Source: Rhodopseudomonas palustris HaA2
GTDB taxonomy: Bacteria > Pseudomonadota > Alphaproteobacteria > Rhizobiales > Xanthobacteraceae
Direction: 5' to 3'
Assembly: GCF_000013365.1 (NCBI RefSeq)
Contig: NC_007778.1
Coordinates: forward strand, 2,666,001-2,730,000
DNA length: 64,000 bases
Shown here one piece after another: positions 54,385 through 64,000 of this stretch (position 1 is its first letter; every line of letters begins with the position of its first letter). Under the pieces are notes generated by a model. The model worked only from the letters and a program-made list of their open reading frames with translations, was not told where the DNA came from and did no database searches. Position numbers and translations under genes: made by a program.

Positions 54385-54783
54385 TTGAAGCGGTATGGCG
54401 TTCTTTACCTGGCGACGTTCATCATTCTTATCCCGCTGGATTTCCTGTTTCTCGGATTCATTGCGAAGGACTTCTTCGCCAGCCAGGTCGGCGAGATGCT
54501 CGGCCCGGTCCGGCTGCTGCCGGCGGTGCTGTTCTATTCGCTCTACGTCGTCGGCATCATGGTGTTCGTCAATGGCGCGGCGACCGCGACCTGGAAATCG
54601 GCGTTGCTGCTCGGGGCGCTGTTCGGCCTGTTCTGCTATGCGACCTTCGAGCTCACCGCGCTGGCGGTTCTGAAGCACTGGACCTGGCCGATGGTCGCCG
54701 CCGACATCTCGTGGGGCACCTTCGTCACCGCGGTCTCCGGGTCGCTCGGCCTCGTGATTGCAGACCGGTTGTCGCCGCGCTGA
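54385..54783 (+). CDS. DUF2177 family membrane protein
   Basis: The 132-residue protein has four membrane spans and the DUF2177 pattern: KRYGVLYLATFIILIPLDFLFLGFIAKDFF, LLGALFGLFCYATFELTALAVLKHW, then VAADISWGTFVTAVSGSLGL. Function unknown. TTG 54385 is preferred since GGAGG (54375-54379) is five bases upstream; an in-frame TTG at 54373 would overlap that site. Confidence 0.85.
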   Translation: MKRYGVLYLATFIILIPLDFLFLGFIAKDFFASQVGEMLGPVRLLPAVLFYSLYVVGIMVFVNGAATATWKSALLLGALFGLFCYATFELTALAVLKHWTWPMVAADISWGTFVTAVSGSLGLVIADRLSPR

Positions 54784-55126
54784 TTTTCAGACGACGGGGA
54801 TAGCTGGCGGGGCGAGCTGGTAGGCGGCGCGCGAGCGCCGCCCGACCATTGCGCGGGTGGTTGTTTCGGGTGTCCCGGCACCACCGGCGATGCTGCGACA
54901 TTTTGGGTGTCCTGCTGCCTCGATAAAGCCTTTGCTGCGCCGCACCGCCGCCGGAGCGGCCTGCGATCTCATTGTCCGTGACCCGGGTCACTGCGACAAA
55001 TCCGCAACCCTCTTAACGATGATCGAGGGTGATGCGCGAACCTCGCAAGCCCGGCTGAAGACTTAACCAAGCGTTTACGCCGGCGTGGAAATGCTGGCCG
55101 GCAACCAACATGAAGAGCAAGGACCC
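54784..55126. other. Intergenic region before the CtrA-site gene
   Basis: 343 bases without a convincing gene. Hairpins GGCGGCGCGCGAGCGCCGCC at about 54823-54842 and GTGACCCGGGTCAC at 54977-54990 are present. The last part is AT-richer and holds a CtrA-like site. Confidence 0.5.
55063..55077 (+). promoter_or_regulatory. CtrA-like site upstream of the unknown gene at 55127
   Basis: TTAA (55063-55066), seven bases, TTTA (55074-55077). It lies 49 bases before the start at 55127 and reads TTAACCAAGCGTTTACGC, nearly parallel to TTAACGAGGGGTTTACGG before the FliK-like gene. Confidence 0.5.
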
Positions 55127-55702
55127 ATGACTGCCGCTGCCCTGGCCGACGAGATCGGCATCGAATCCACCCGTATTTCGGACCGCTACACCGCCGCTAT
55201 GGCGCTCGGTGTCGTGCGCGATGGCGTGATCACCGGAGAGGGCCCGACGACCCGCGGCAGAGTTCATTTCTCGCGGACGCTGGACGACGCCGACGTCGCC
55301 TGGTGCGCGCGCATTCTTACCGCCGCCGCGGTGGAGAACGAGCCGATCAGCCGTGCCGAAGCCGAGGCCCTGTTCGAGATCAACGCCGCAGCAGCCGAGC
55401 GCAAGGACGGCGGTCGCTTCGACGATCTGTTCGCCAAGGCGGTGGTGCACCATGCCGCCGCCGCGTCAGGGCTGCCGGTGCCGTCGCGCAGCGTGGCGCT
55501 GGCGCCGGATACCGACATCGAATCCTGGGCACCGACCAAGGCGGTCGGCGTCGACACCGAGGTTCTGGAGTGGATCTCGCGTCAGATGCGCGGCAGCGCG
55601 CGCCCGAACAATCGCACTTTGATGCGGATGGTCGCGACCCTGGTCGGCGTCGCCACCCTGCCGTTGATTCAGCTCCCGACGGTATTCGACCTCGGCATGT
55701 AA
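55127..55702 (+). CDS. Hypothetical protein with a predicted CtrA-type site
   Basis: The 191-residue protein is not recognised. It starts MTAAALADEIGIESTRISDRY, has a helical middle (ISRAEAEALFEINAAAAERKDGGRFDDLFAKAVVHHAAA) and ends with a hydrophobic segment (MVATLVGVATLPLIQLPTVFDLGM) that could anchor it. ATG 55127 is chosen over 55088 because the latter adds a leader without support. It is monocistronic with a strong terminator. The upstream CtrA-like site hints at cell-cycle or motility control. Confidence 0.75.
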   Translation: MTAAALADEIGIESTRISDRYTAAMALGVVRDGVITGEGPTTRGRVHFSRTLDDADVAWCARILTAAAVENEPISRAEAEALFEINAAAAERKDGGRFDDLFAKAVVHHAAAASGLPVPSRSVALAPDTDIESWAPTKAVGVDTEVLEWISRQMRGSARPNNRTLMRMVATLVGVATLPLIQLPTVFDLGM

Positions 55703-55726
55703 GCAACTCTCTCAGGCTGAGCCTCC

Positions 55727-55757
55727 GGGCGGCGGGATCATGTCCCGCCGCCCTTTT
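55727..55757 (+). terminator. Terminator of the unknown gene at 55127
   Basis: GGGCGGCGGGA (55727-55737) pairs with TCCCGCCGCCC (55743-55753) around a five-base loop, followed by TTTT. Confidence 0.9.
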
Positions 55758-56147
55758 CGTTGTGCGGACGCTGATGCGGCCGAGTCCGCCCGTCGGTCTG
55801 TTCATCCAAGATGTCGTCCGATGGCGCGAGGTTATTGTCTGCGATGCGGAATTTCGTTGTTCGCGGCCATGTCGGCCGGGCCCGGCCCAGGGCGTCGTGG
55901 CCGCGGGGGCGGGTGAAATCAGGTTGCGGCTTTGGCCGTTCTGGGCGACATCGGGCGGCCGACGGAGAATGGACCCGCGCAAGCGGAGCGAGGGAGGAAC
56001 GCGCGTGCACCCGGCGACGGGCGGCGAGGCACCCCTTCGCAATAACTAGTTTTCCTCGGCGTCAGAATTGTTACAAGCACACGCACGCCGATTGCCGTCC
56101 CTCGCCGGGAGGGCAGAACCACTCCCAAGGTCGCAAGCAACAAGAAC
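55758..56147. other. Intergenic region before pccA
   Basis: 390 bases between a terminator and pccA, expected to hold the pccA promoter. The AT-rich AATAACTAGTTTTCC segment near 56041-56055 is the best candidate area, but no clear -35/-10 pair is claimed. No RNA gene is evident. Confidence 0.45.
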
Positions 56148-58163
<2,016 letters not shown>

Positions 58164-58168
58164 CCGCG

Positions 58169-59038
58169 ATGGCCTGGCGCGACCGCCGCGGCGCGTTGCG
58201 GGCGATCCTCGAAGGATCGGCCTGCGTGCGCCCGGCGTCGGTGTATGATGCGATCTCGATCCGGATCGCCGACGATCTTCGCTTTCCGCTCGGGATGTTC
58301 GGCGGCTCAGTGGCGTCGCTGGCGATCCTCGGCGATCCCGATAGCGCGCTGATCACGCTCACCGAACTCGCCGAGCAGATGCGGCGGATGGCGCGCGCTG
58401 CTGCATTGCCGGTGCTGGTCGACGCCGATCACGGCTACGGCAACGCGCTCAACGTCCGCCGCACCGTGCAGGAGCTGGAGGCCGCAGGCTGTGCCGGCCT
58501 CACCATCGAGGACACGCTGCTGCCGCAGGCCTATGGCGAAGCCAAGCCGCAACTGATCTCGTCGGAGGAGGGGCTCGGCAAGATCAACGCCGCACTCGAC
58601 GCGCGGCTCGATCCGTCGCTGGTGATCATCGGCCGCACCGGCGCGTGTTCGATCAGTTCGCTCGACGATGCGATCGAGCGCGCGGTAGCTTACGAGGCGG
58701 CCGGCGTCGATGCGCTGTTCTTCACCGGCGTGAAGGCGCGCGATCAGTTGCAAGCGATCAGCGCCGCGACGCGGCTGCCGATCGTGCTCGGCAGCCCGCC
58801 GGCGGAACTGGCCGATTGGGAGTACCTCGCCGCGCAGCGCGTGCGCATCGCCGTGCAGGGCCACGCGCCGATCGCTGCGGCGACCGAGGCGGTGTTCAGG
58901 ACGCTGTCGGCGCTCCGCGACGGCGCCGCGCCGCAGCAGCTCACCGGCCTCGCCACGCCCGAGCTGATGGACCGCGTCACCCGCGCATCGCTGGTCGACG
59001 AGCGCGGCGCCCGGTTTCTGGGGCTCGCACGCGAATGA
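58169..59038 (+). CDS. Oxaloacetate decarboxylase, ICL/PEP-mutase family
   Basis: The 289-residue TIM barrel belongs to the isocitrate lyase/PEP mutase superfamily: [25 protein letters not shown], the Mg-binding [21 protein letters not shown] and IIGRTGAC. Length and motifs fit the oxaloacetate decarboxylase branch (PA4872 type). It is immediately downstream of pccA, in the same operon, and overlaps acyP by four bases (ATGA). Confidence 0.85.
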   Translation: MAWRDRRGALRAILEGSACVRPASVYDAISIRIADDLRFPLGMFGGSVASLAILGDPDSALITLTELAEQMRRMARAAALPVLVDADHGYGNALNVRRTVQELEAAGCAGLTIEDTLLPQAYGEAKPQLISSEEGLGKINAALDARLDPSLVIIGRTGACSISSLDDAIERAVAYEAAGVDALFFTGVKARDQLQAISAATRLPIVLGSPPAELADWEYLAAQRVRIAVQGHAPIAAATEAVFRTLSALRDGAAPQQLTGLATPELMDRVTRASLVDERGARFLGLARE

Positions 59039-59334
59039 GCAGGGCGGTCCGGCAGGTGATCGTTCGCGGCCATGTGCAGGGGGTCGGCTATCGCGCCTGG
59101 GTCGCGACGACCGCGCAGGCGCAGGGCCTCGAAGGCTGGGTCCGCAACCGGCGCGACGGCAGCGTCGAGGCTTTGCTCGCCGGCGTGAGCGCGACCGTGA
59201 CCGAGGTGATCGCGGCCTGTTACCACGGCCCTTCGGCCGCGCGGGTCGATGGGGTGTTCGCGGAAGATGCGGGACCGGACGCGCTCGATCAGCGGAATCC
59301 CGGCGAGCGGTTTTCGATCCTGGCGACGGTGTGA
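59035..59334 (+). CDS. acyP: Acylphosphatase
   Basis: The 99-residue enzyme hydrolyses acyl phosphates. It has the signature [14 protein letters not shown] with catalytic Arg20 and [17 protein letters not shown] with Asn38. ATG 59035 overlaps the TGA of the preceding gene (ATGA). Third gene of the pccA operon. Confidence 0.95.
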   Translation: MSRAVRQVIVRGHVQGVGYRAWVATTAQAQGLEGWVRNRRDGSVEALLAGVSATVTEVIAACYHGPSAARVDGVFAEDAGPDALDQRNPGERFSILATV

Positions 59335-59366
59335 TGTGAGTCGGCGCTGCAGCGCCGCGTCATGCT

Positions 59367-59690
59367 CTATCCGCGCGGGCCCCACAGGATGATCGCCGCG
59401 CCGGCGAGGCAGACGCAGGCGCCGCTGACGTCCCAGCGGTCCGGACGCACGCCCTCGACGCTCCACAGCCAGGCCAGCGACGCGACGATGTAGATGCCGC
59501 CATAGGCCGCATAGGCGCGGCCGGCAGCCTCGCTCTCCACCAGCGTCAGCAGATAGGCGAACAGCGCGAGGGAGAGCAGCCCGGGCGCCAGCCACCACAC
59601 CGGCTTGCCGAGCCGCAGCCAGCCCCAGAACGCGAAGCAGCCGGCAATCTCGGCGATCGCCGCGCCGACATAGATGATCGCTGTGTTCAA
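59367..59690 (-). CDS. YnfA/UPF0060 family membrane protein
   Basis: The 107-residue protein has four spans and the family pattern: [78 protein letters not shown]. Small multidrug-transporter-like fold; function unknown. TTG 59690 overlaps the lipB stop (TTGA), so it is translated with lipB. Confidence 0.9.
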   Translation of the reverse strand: MNTAIIYVGAAIAEIAGCFAFWGWLRLGKPVWWLAPGLLSLALFAYLLTLVESEAAGRAYAAYGGIYIVASLAWLWSVEGVRPDRWDVSGACVCLAGAAIILWGPRG

Positions 59691-60454
59691 GCCGGCGACC
59701 TCGCGCCCGCATCGACAGCCGGATCGACTTGCGGCGCATCCACGGTCGCGCCGAAGATCTCGGTGAAGGCCGCGCGCAGCGCGATGTCGGCGTCGGCCAT
59801 CGTCACCGGCAGGCCGAGATCGACCAGGCTGGTGACGCCGTAGCGCGGGTCGCTGATGCCGCAGGGCACGATGGCGGTGAAGTGGCTCAGATCGGGTTCG
59901 ACGTTGATGGCGATGCCGTGCAGCGACACCCAGCGCTTCAGCCGGACGCCGATCGCGGCGATCTTGTCCTCGTGGTCCGCGCCCTTGTCGGGCCGCGCCA
60001 CCCAGACGCCGACGCGGTTCTCGCGGCGCTCGCCGCGCACATTGAAAGCGTCGAGCGTCGCGATGATCCACTGCTCCAGCGCGGCCACATAGGCGCGGAC
60101 GTCGGGGCGGCGGCGCTTGAGGTCGAGCATCACATAGGCCACCCGCTGGCCGGGGCCGTGATAGGTGAGCTGGCCGCCGCGCCCGGTGGTGTGCAGCGGA
60201 AACCGCGGGTCGAGCAGGTCGGTGGACTGGCCGCTGGTGCCGGAGGTGTAGAGCGGCGGATGTTCGAGCAGCCAGACCAGCTCGGCGGCGTCGCCGGCGG
60301 CGATCGCCGCGGCGCGTGATTCCATCGCCGCGACCGCGTCGGGGTAGGGCACCGGAGCTTCCGAGATCAGCCATTCCACCGGCCGGGCGTCGGCCTGAGG
60401 GCGAAAACCAGCCAAATCGAGCGTCTGACGGGCATGAAGCGGCGCGTTAATCAT
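59687..60454 (-). CDS. lipB: Octanoyl-[acyl-carrier-protein]-protein N-octanoyltransferase
   Basis: The 255-residue enzyme attaches octanoate from ACP to lipoyl domains. It has [21 protein letters not shown], the Lys in KIAAIGVRL, and [23 protein letters not shown] with the catalytic Cys in PCG. ATG 60454 follows; a CtrA-like site overlaps its 5' end. It heads a two-gene unit with the YnfA gene. Confidence 0.95.
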   Translation of the reverse strand: MINAPLHARQTLDLAGFRPQADARPVEWLISEAPVPYPDAVAAMESRAAAIAAGDAAELVWLLEHPPLYTSGTSGQSTDLLDPRFPLHTTGRGGQLTYHGPGQRVAYVMLDLKRRRPDVRAYVAALEQWIIATLDAFNVRGERRENRVGVWVARPDKGADHEDKIAAIGVRLKRWVSLHGIAINVEPDLSHFTAIVPCGISDPRYGVTSLVDLGLPVTMADADIALRAAFTEIFGATVDAPQVDPAVDAGARSPA

Positions 60455-60461
60455 TGAATAA
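60447..60461 (+). promoter_or_regulatory. CtrA-like site upstream of the FliN-like gene
   Basis: TTAA (60447-60450), seven bases, ATAA (60458-60461), followed by CCAT. It is 56 bases before the FliN-like start and also lies over the lipB start codon. One mismatch to TTAA-N7-TTAA. Confidence 0.4.
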
Positions 60462-60517
60462 CCATAACGTGGTCAAGTTCGCACACTTTCATTCACAGCC
60501 TGCCGGTCCGGGTCCCA

Positions 60518-60760
60518 GTGCCAACACTCGATAATGTTTCGGTCGATCTCATGGTGGTGCTCGGCACCACCTCGATGCCCATTCACCAGGTGCTGCGGCT
60601 GTCCCGCGGCGCCATCATCGAACTGGACGCCACCGAGGCCGACGAGGTCAAGATCCTCGCCAATAACATGCCGGTGGCCAGCGGCGTTGTGCTGGTCGAT
60701 CGCAACCGCATCGCGGTCGAGGTCAAACAGATGTTGACGCGATCGCCCGATCGACGATGA
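60518..60760 (+). CDS. FliN-like flagellar motor switch (SpoA-domain) protein
   Basis: The 80-residue protein is a single SpoA domain as in FliN: VSVDLMVVLGTTSMPIHQVLRLSRGAIIELDATEADEVKILANNMPVASGVVLVDRNRIAVEV. FliN forms part of the flagellar C ring. GTG 60518. It is not in a flagellar cluster here; tRNA-Leu follows. Confidence 0.88.
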   Translation: MPTLDNVSVDLMVVLGTTSMPIHQVLRLSRGAIIELDATEADEVKILANNMPVASGVVLVDRNRIAVEVKQMLTRSPDRR

Positions 60761-60838
60761 CGGCCTTGTACCCCCATCATTGATTTGTTAAATGGGCGCC
60801 GTCGATCCGGTCGGGCGCCCAGCCTGAACCGATCCCAA

Positions 60839-60923
60839 GCGCTCGTGGCGGAATTGGTAGACGCGCTGCCTTGAGGTGGCAGTGAGTAAAATCGTGGGGG
60901 TTCGAGTCCCTCCGAGCGCACCA
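60839..60923 (+). tRNA. tRNA-Leu (anticodon GAG)
   Basis: The 85-base gene has acceptor GCGCTCG/CGAGCGC, the class II long variable arm, anticodon arm TGCC-GGCA with loop TTGAGGT (anticodon GAG, reads CTC/CTT), T arm GGTTCGAGTCC and encoded CCA (60921-60923). Confidence 0.95.
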
Positions 60924-60929
60924 AGCAAT

Positions 60930-60951
60930 GCCTGATTGACCGAAATCAGGC
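60930..60951 (+). terminator. Hairpin after tRNA-Leu
   Basis: GCCTGATT (60930-60937) and AATCAGGC (60944-60951) pair around a six-base loop, followed by a weak T-rich CATTCTCTT. Likely terminates the tRNA transcript. Confidence 0.55.
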
Positions 60952-61052
60952 CATTCTCTTCGAACATGCACGGTCCGGCCTCCCGCGAATTGGCGGGAAA
61001 GCAGCCCAGCCGGCGCGTGTCGTCCACCCATCCTCACCGAGTCGCCGCCGAC

Positions 61053-62423
61053 CTATCCTGCGAACGTCACCGTCGCGCGCAGACCGCCTTCGGGCCGGTT
61101 GGCCAAGGCGATGGTGGCGCCGTGCGCCTGCAGAATGGCGCGCGCGATCGGCAGGCCGAGACCGGTGCCGCCGGTTTCCCGCGACCGTGAGGTCTCCAGC
61201 CTGACGAACGGTTCGAACACCCGCGTGAGGTCACTGTCCGGCAGACCGGGGCCGCGATCCTCGATCACCATTCGGACTTCGGTGCCGTCTTGCTCGACCC
61301 GAACCTCGGCGCCGCCGCCATAGCGCTGGGCGTTTTCCAGGATGTTGCGCAGCGCGCGCCGCAGCGGCACGCGCCGCAGCGGCAGCACGATCGGGGTTGC
61401 CGACGTGATCCGGATCGGTGGTCCGATCGCGCTCAGCTCGGCGGCCAGCTCCGACGCCAGCGCGGCGAGGTCGACAGGTTCGGTCGGCTGGTCGGTCGAG
61501 ACGCCGCGGGCGAAGGCCAGCGTGGCTTCCACCATCTGCTGCATCTCGTCGAGCGTCGCGATCATCCGCTCCTTGTTCTCGGCGTCGTCGACCATTTCGG
61601 CGCGGACGCGCAGCGCGGTGATCGGCGAGCGCAGATCGTGGCCGAGCGCCGCCAGCATCCTCGTGCGCTCTCCCAGCATCCGCGCCAGCCGCTCGTGCAT
61701 CCGCGCCAGCGCATCCGACAGCGCACGGACTTCGCGCGGTCCGCCGGTCGGCATCCGGGGAGGCGGGGCGTCGAGGCCGAACCCGTCGGCCGCCGAGGCG
61801 AGCTGATCGAGCGGCCGGGTGACGCGCCGCAGCGCGAACCACAGCGCCGCCAGCACCAGCGCCAGCGAAACCAGCGTGGTGCCCATCACCTGCGGGGGCA
61901 GTTGAATGGCCGGCCGCTCGAAGCGCGAGGTGACGTTGAGCCACTGCGCGTCGCGCAGCGGCAGCGACAGCTTGAACGCGACCGGTGCCAGGTTGGATTT
62001 CACGAGCCGATCGCGGAACCGGGGTGGCGGATCGCTGAACCGGCCGCCATCACGCGGCGAAACGAAGTCCTCTTGCATCCGCAGTCCCGCGGGCAAGCCG
62101 AGATCGGCGCAATCGCGCTGGCCGCAATCGGACCCGAGCAGGTCGACGGGCCGATCGACGGTCGGTGCCGTGGCCACCTCGAACCGTGTCGAGCGTGAAC
62201 TGGCCGCTTCGAGCAGGTCGTCGCGCGCCGTCGCCGGGGCCTTGTCCAGCAATGCGGCGACGGCGGCGACGCGTTCGACCACCTCGATGCGCTGGGCGAC
62301 GCGAATCCGCTTGGCGTGGTCGGCTGTGAACAGCCAGAAACTGACGAACTGGGCGACGAGGAGCGCTGCGAAGCTGAGCAGCGCCACCTGGGTGAGAAGG
62401 CTGCGCGGCCTGCGGCGGCTCAT
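61053..62423 (-). CDS. OmpR-partner membrane histidine kinase
   Basis: The 456-residue kinase has a first span at about 10-33, a periplasmic domain with two Cys (SDCGQRDCADLG), a second span near 180-200, HAMP, and a kinase core with His262 in LGHDLRSPITALR, the N box (RRALRNILENAQRYGG), DRGPGLP and GGTGLGLPIA. ATG 62423 overlaps the response regulator stop by four bases (ATGA), so the two are translationally coupled. It presumably senses an envelope signal. Confidence 0.92.
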   Translation of the reverse strand: MSRRRPRSLLTQVALLSFAALLVAQFVSFWLFTADHAKRIRVAQRIEVVERVAAVAALLDKAPATARDDLLEAASSRSTRFEVATAPTVDRPVDLLGSDCGQRDCADLGLPAGLRMQEDFVSPRDGGRFSDPPPRFRDRLVKSNLAPVAFKLSLPLRDAQWLNVTSRFERPAIQLPPQVMGTTLVSLALVLAALWFALRRVTRPLDQLASAADGFGLDAPPPRMPTGGPREVRALSDALARMHERLARMLGERTRMLAALGHDLRSPITALRVRAEMVDDAENKERMIATLDEMQQMVEATLAFARGVSTDQPTEPVDLAALASELAAELSAIGPPIRITSATPIVLPLRRVPLRRALRNILENAQRYGGGAEVRVEQDGTEVRMVIEDRGPGLPDSDLTRVFEPFVRLETSRSRETGGTGLGLPIARAILQAHGATIALANRPEGGLRATVTFAG

Positions 62424-63157
62424 GGCAGCTCCCGGACGTCGGCGGCGAGGCTGTAGCCGCCGGAGCGAACCGTGGTGATGATCTTCGGATGCGCCGGATC
62501 GTCCTCGATCTTGCGACGCAGCCGGCTCACCTGGTTGTCGATGGTGCGGTCGAACACGTCGGCGCTGCGGCCGCTGGTGATGTCGAGCAACTGCTCGCGC
62601 GTCAACACGAACCGCGGCCGTTCCAGAAACGCCACCAGCAGCTTGAACTCCGCCGTCGTCAGGGCGATTTTCTCCGCGCGGTCGGCGTCGCGGACGAGGT
62701 CGCGGGTATCGGTGTCGAGCAACCAGCCGGCGAAGCCGAGCTTGCGGCCGCCCAGCGTCCCGGCGAGCGGCTCGCGCCGTTCGCTCCGGCGCAGGATCGC
62801 CTTGATCCGCGCCAGCAATTCGCGCGGGCTGAACGGCTTGGCGAGATAATCGTCGGCGCCGATCTCCAGCCCGACCACGCGGTCGGTCTCGTCCGACAGC
62901 GCGCTCAGCATCAGCACCGGCGGGCCGCCGCCTGTGCTCAGCCGCCGCGCTGCCGACAGCCCATCCTCGCCGGGCATCATCACGTCGAGGATGATCAGGT
63001 CGAACCGTCCGGCCTTGAGCTGAGCGTCCATCTCGACCGTGTTGCTGGCGGCGCTGGCGCGCATGCCGTTGCGCTCGAGGTATTTTGTCACCGCCTCGCG
63101 GATCTCGCGGTGATCGTCGACGACCAGGATGTGCGGCAACTGTGGTTGATCGGCCAT
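62420..63157 (-). CDS. OmpR-family response regulator
   Basis: The 245-residue regulator has a receiver domain (VVDDHREIREAV, Asp58 in LIILDVMMPGEDG, KPFSPRELLARI) and a winged-helix DNA-binding domain (LTTAEFKLLVAFLERPRFVLTREQLLDI, DRTIDNQVSRLRRKIEDDP, TVRSGGYSL). It is the first gene of the pair. Three TGCGACAG-type repeats in the upstream divergent region are candidate binding sites, possibly controlling both this operon and the EF-hand gene. Confidence 0.95.
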   Translation of the reverse strand: MADQPQLPHILVVDDHREIREAVTKYLERNGMRASAASNTVEMDAQLKAGRFDLIILDVMMPGEDGLSAARRLSTGGGPPVLMLSALSDETDRVVGLEIGADDYLAKPFSPRELLARIKAILRRSERREPLAGTLGGRKLGFAGWLLDTDTRDLVRDADRAEKIALTTAEFKLLVAFLERPRFVLTREQLLDITSGRSADVFDRTIDNQVSRLRRKIEDDPAHPKIITTVRSGGYSLAADVRELP

Positions 63158-63198
63158 GTCTTGATCTAGCCCGACTTGCCCCGCGCCGGAAAAGACTT

Positions 63199-63277
63199 CT
63201 GTCGCAAATCATCGCAGGCCGGCGTCTTGCGACAGACCGATACAAATCTCCAAGCGGCCGACAAGCTGCTGCGACAG
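63199..63277. promoter_or_regulatory. Triple TGCGACAG repeat in the divergent promoter
   Basis: CTGTCGCA (63199-63206), TGCGACAG (63228-63235) and TGCGACAG (63270-63277): one inverted and two direct copies of the same octamer between the response regulator gene and the EF-hand gene. Arrangement fits an OmpR-type regulator operator. Confidence 0.55.
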
Positions 63278-63327
63278 GACGGGCCGATCTTCGCTGCATC
63301 CAATCTGGAGCAAGAGGAGATCACGAC

Positions 63328-63837
63328 ATGAAACGCAGCACAATCCTGGCGCTCGGCGCCGTCGCAGCGGTGGTGGCCATCGGCGCCGTGGCGATCCCGG
63401 CGATCGCCGGCGGCGGACCGTTCGGCCATTGCGGCCCGCACGGCTTCGGGCAGATGGGCAATTGGGGCCCGGGCATGATGCAGTTCGCCCAAGGCGGCTG
63501 GGGCGGTCGCGGCGGCTTCGCCAACAATCCGCTGATCAAGACCCTCGACGCCAATGGCGACGGCGTCGTCTCGCCGGAAGAAGCCAAGGCCGGCACCGCG
63601 GCGCTGCTGAAGAAGCACGACGCCGACGGCAACGGCACGCTGTCCAAGAAGGAATTCGGCGACATGGTCGCCGAGATGTCGCGCGGCTTCGCCGAGCGCC
63701 CGTTCGCGATGCTCGACGCCGACAATGACGGCCAGGTCAGCATCGTCGAGATCAACGCCCCGGCGCAGATGATGGCGCGGATGCACGCCTGGCGCTACGG
63801 CGCGTCGAAGCCGGACGCGGCGCCGCAGAAGCCGTGA
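63328..63837 (+). CDS. EF-hand calcium-binding exported protein
   Basis: The 169-residue protein has a signal-like N terminus (MKRSTILALGAVAAVVAIGAVAIPAIAGG), a Gly/His/Met-rich section (GPFGHCGPHGFGQMGNWGPGMMQF) and three EF-hand loops: DANGDGVVSPEE, DADGNGTLSKKE and DADNDGQVSIVE. It should bind calcium, perhaps also other metals through the His/Met region, in the periplasm. GAGGAG at 63315-63320 supports ATG 63328. It is divergent from the two-component genes and followed by cytochrome b561. Confidence 0.9.
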   Translation: MKRSTILALGAVAAVVAIGAVAIPAIAGGGPFGHCGPHGFGQMGNWGPGMMQFAQGGWGGRGGFANNPLIKTLDANGDGVVSPEEAKAGTAALLKKHDADGNGTLSKKEFGDMVAEMSRGFAERPFAMLDADNDGQVSIVEINAPAQMMARMHAWRYGASKPDAAPQKP

Positions 63838-63902
63838 TCGCAACCGCGACGGCGCCCCGACAGGGCGCCATCGTTCGATCCCAACATCACGAGGACACGT
63901 CG

Positions 63903-64000
63903 ATGAACTCTCCCGCAGGCTATTCGCGCGCTCAGATTGCGCTGCACTGGATCGTGGTGGCGCTGGTCGCCGCGCAATACATCTTCAAGGATTCCATCGC
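63903..64000 (+). CDS. Cytochrome b561 family protein (partial)
   Basis: The window ends inside this gene. The 32 visible residues, MNSPAGYSRAQIALHWIVVALVAAQYIFKDSI, match the start of cytochrome b561: the RAQIALHWIV segment holds the first haem-ligand His and a membrane span. The frame continues past the edge. Likely co-transcribed with the EF-hand gene, 65 bases upstream. Confidence 0.85.
   Translation, partial: MNSPAGYSRAQIALHWIVVALVAAQYIFKDSI

Noticed and set aside
60839-60923. Integration site of a genomic island at tRNA-Leu (and at tRNA-Arg, 49461-49537)
   Set aside because: No integrase gene nearby and no duplicated tRNA 3' end seen in the window.

Overview
The window is a piece of a high-GC alphaproteobacterial chromosome. 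The ribosomal/RNA polymerase gene order adk-rpsM-rpsK-rpoA-rplQ, the ATP12-type F1 assembly chaperone, the GCG-type small secreted protein, the CtrA-like sites and the abundant palindromic intergenic repeats all point to the Rhodopseudomonas/Bradyrhizobium group, most probably Rhodopseudomonas palustris or a close relative. This assignment comes from gene content and style only; no search was run.

Layout. 1-2.9 kb: end of the translation operon (adk 3' end, rpsM, rpsK, rpoA, rplQ) closed by a strong terminator. 3-14.2 kb: housekeeping and stress genes (SDR, quinone oxidoreductase, a DegP/HtrA-type protease, rarA, nitroreductase, TPR protein, cupin, YjbQ, an HD-GYP protein, an HXXEE protein). 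14.3-17.7 kb: accessory stretch with a FitAB-type toxin-antitoxin pair and its operator, a run of palindromic repeats, a low-GC membrane protein gene of unknown function, and a repeated element with its own promoter. 17.7-23.8 kb: a large RluA-family pseudouridine synthase, ATP12, a FliK-like/FlhB-C-like orphan pair and a class D beta-lactamase. 24.1-27 kb: pccB, then a small AT-richer insert with an unknown gene and a decaying higBA pair. 27-31 kb: lipase, DUF1295 and small secreted or membrane proteins.

31-41.7 kb is a catabolic block: a fused indolepyruvate ferredoxin oxidoreductase, a thiolase-fold protein lacking both thiolase cysteines next to a DUF35 zinc-ribbon/OB protein, a MaoC hydratase, a DapA-family aldolase/lyase, a Nudix hydrolase and a PQQ quinohaemoprotein alcohol dehydrogenase. 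The thiolase-like/DUF35/MaoC trio resembles the hydratase plus retro-aldolase modules known from steroid side-chain degradation. 41.9-49.5 kb is signalling (PAS histidine kinase, GrlR-like protein, chemoreceptor, diguanylate cyclase), followed by tRNA-Arg. 49.7-55.7 kb holds a ClpP-like periplasmic protein, an EamA transporter, a second copy of the promoter-bearing repeat on the opposite strand, a histone H1-like Lys/Ala-rich protein, a photolyase, DUF2177 and an unknown gene. 56.1-60.8 kb: pccA, oxaloacetate decarboxylase family, acyP, ynfA, lipB and a FliN-like gene, then tRNA-Leu. 61-64 kb: an OmpR-type two-component system divergent from an EF-hand protein and the start of a cytochrome b561.

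The most promising undescribed items are: (i) two copies (17014-17465 and 51362-51853, opposite strands) of an approximately 450-490 base element that begins with a TTGACA/TATA promoter and keeps conserved blocks and a small hairpin, a candidate multicopy non-coding RNA; (ii) the predicted hydratase/retro-aldolase cassette; and (iii) matched CtrA-like sites about 50 bases upstream of a FliK-like gene, a FliN-like gene and one gene of unknown function.
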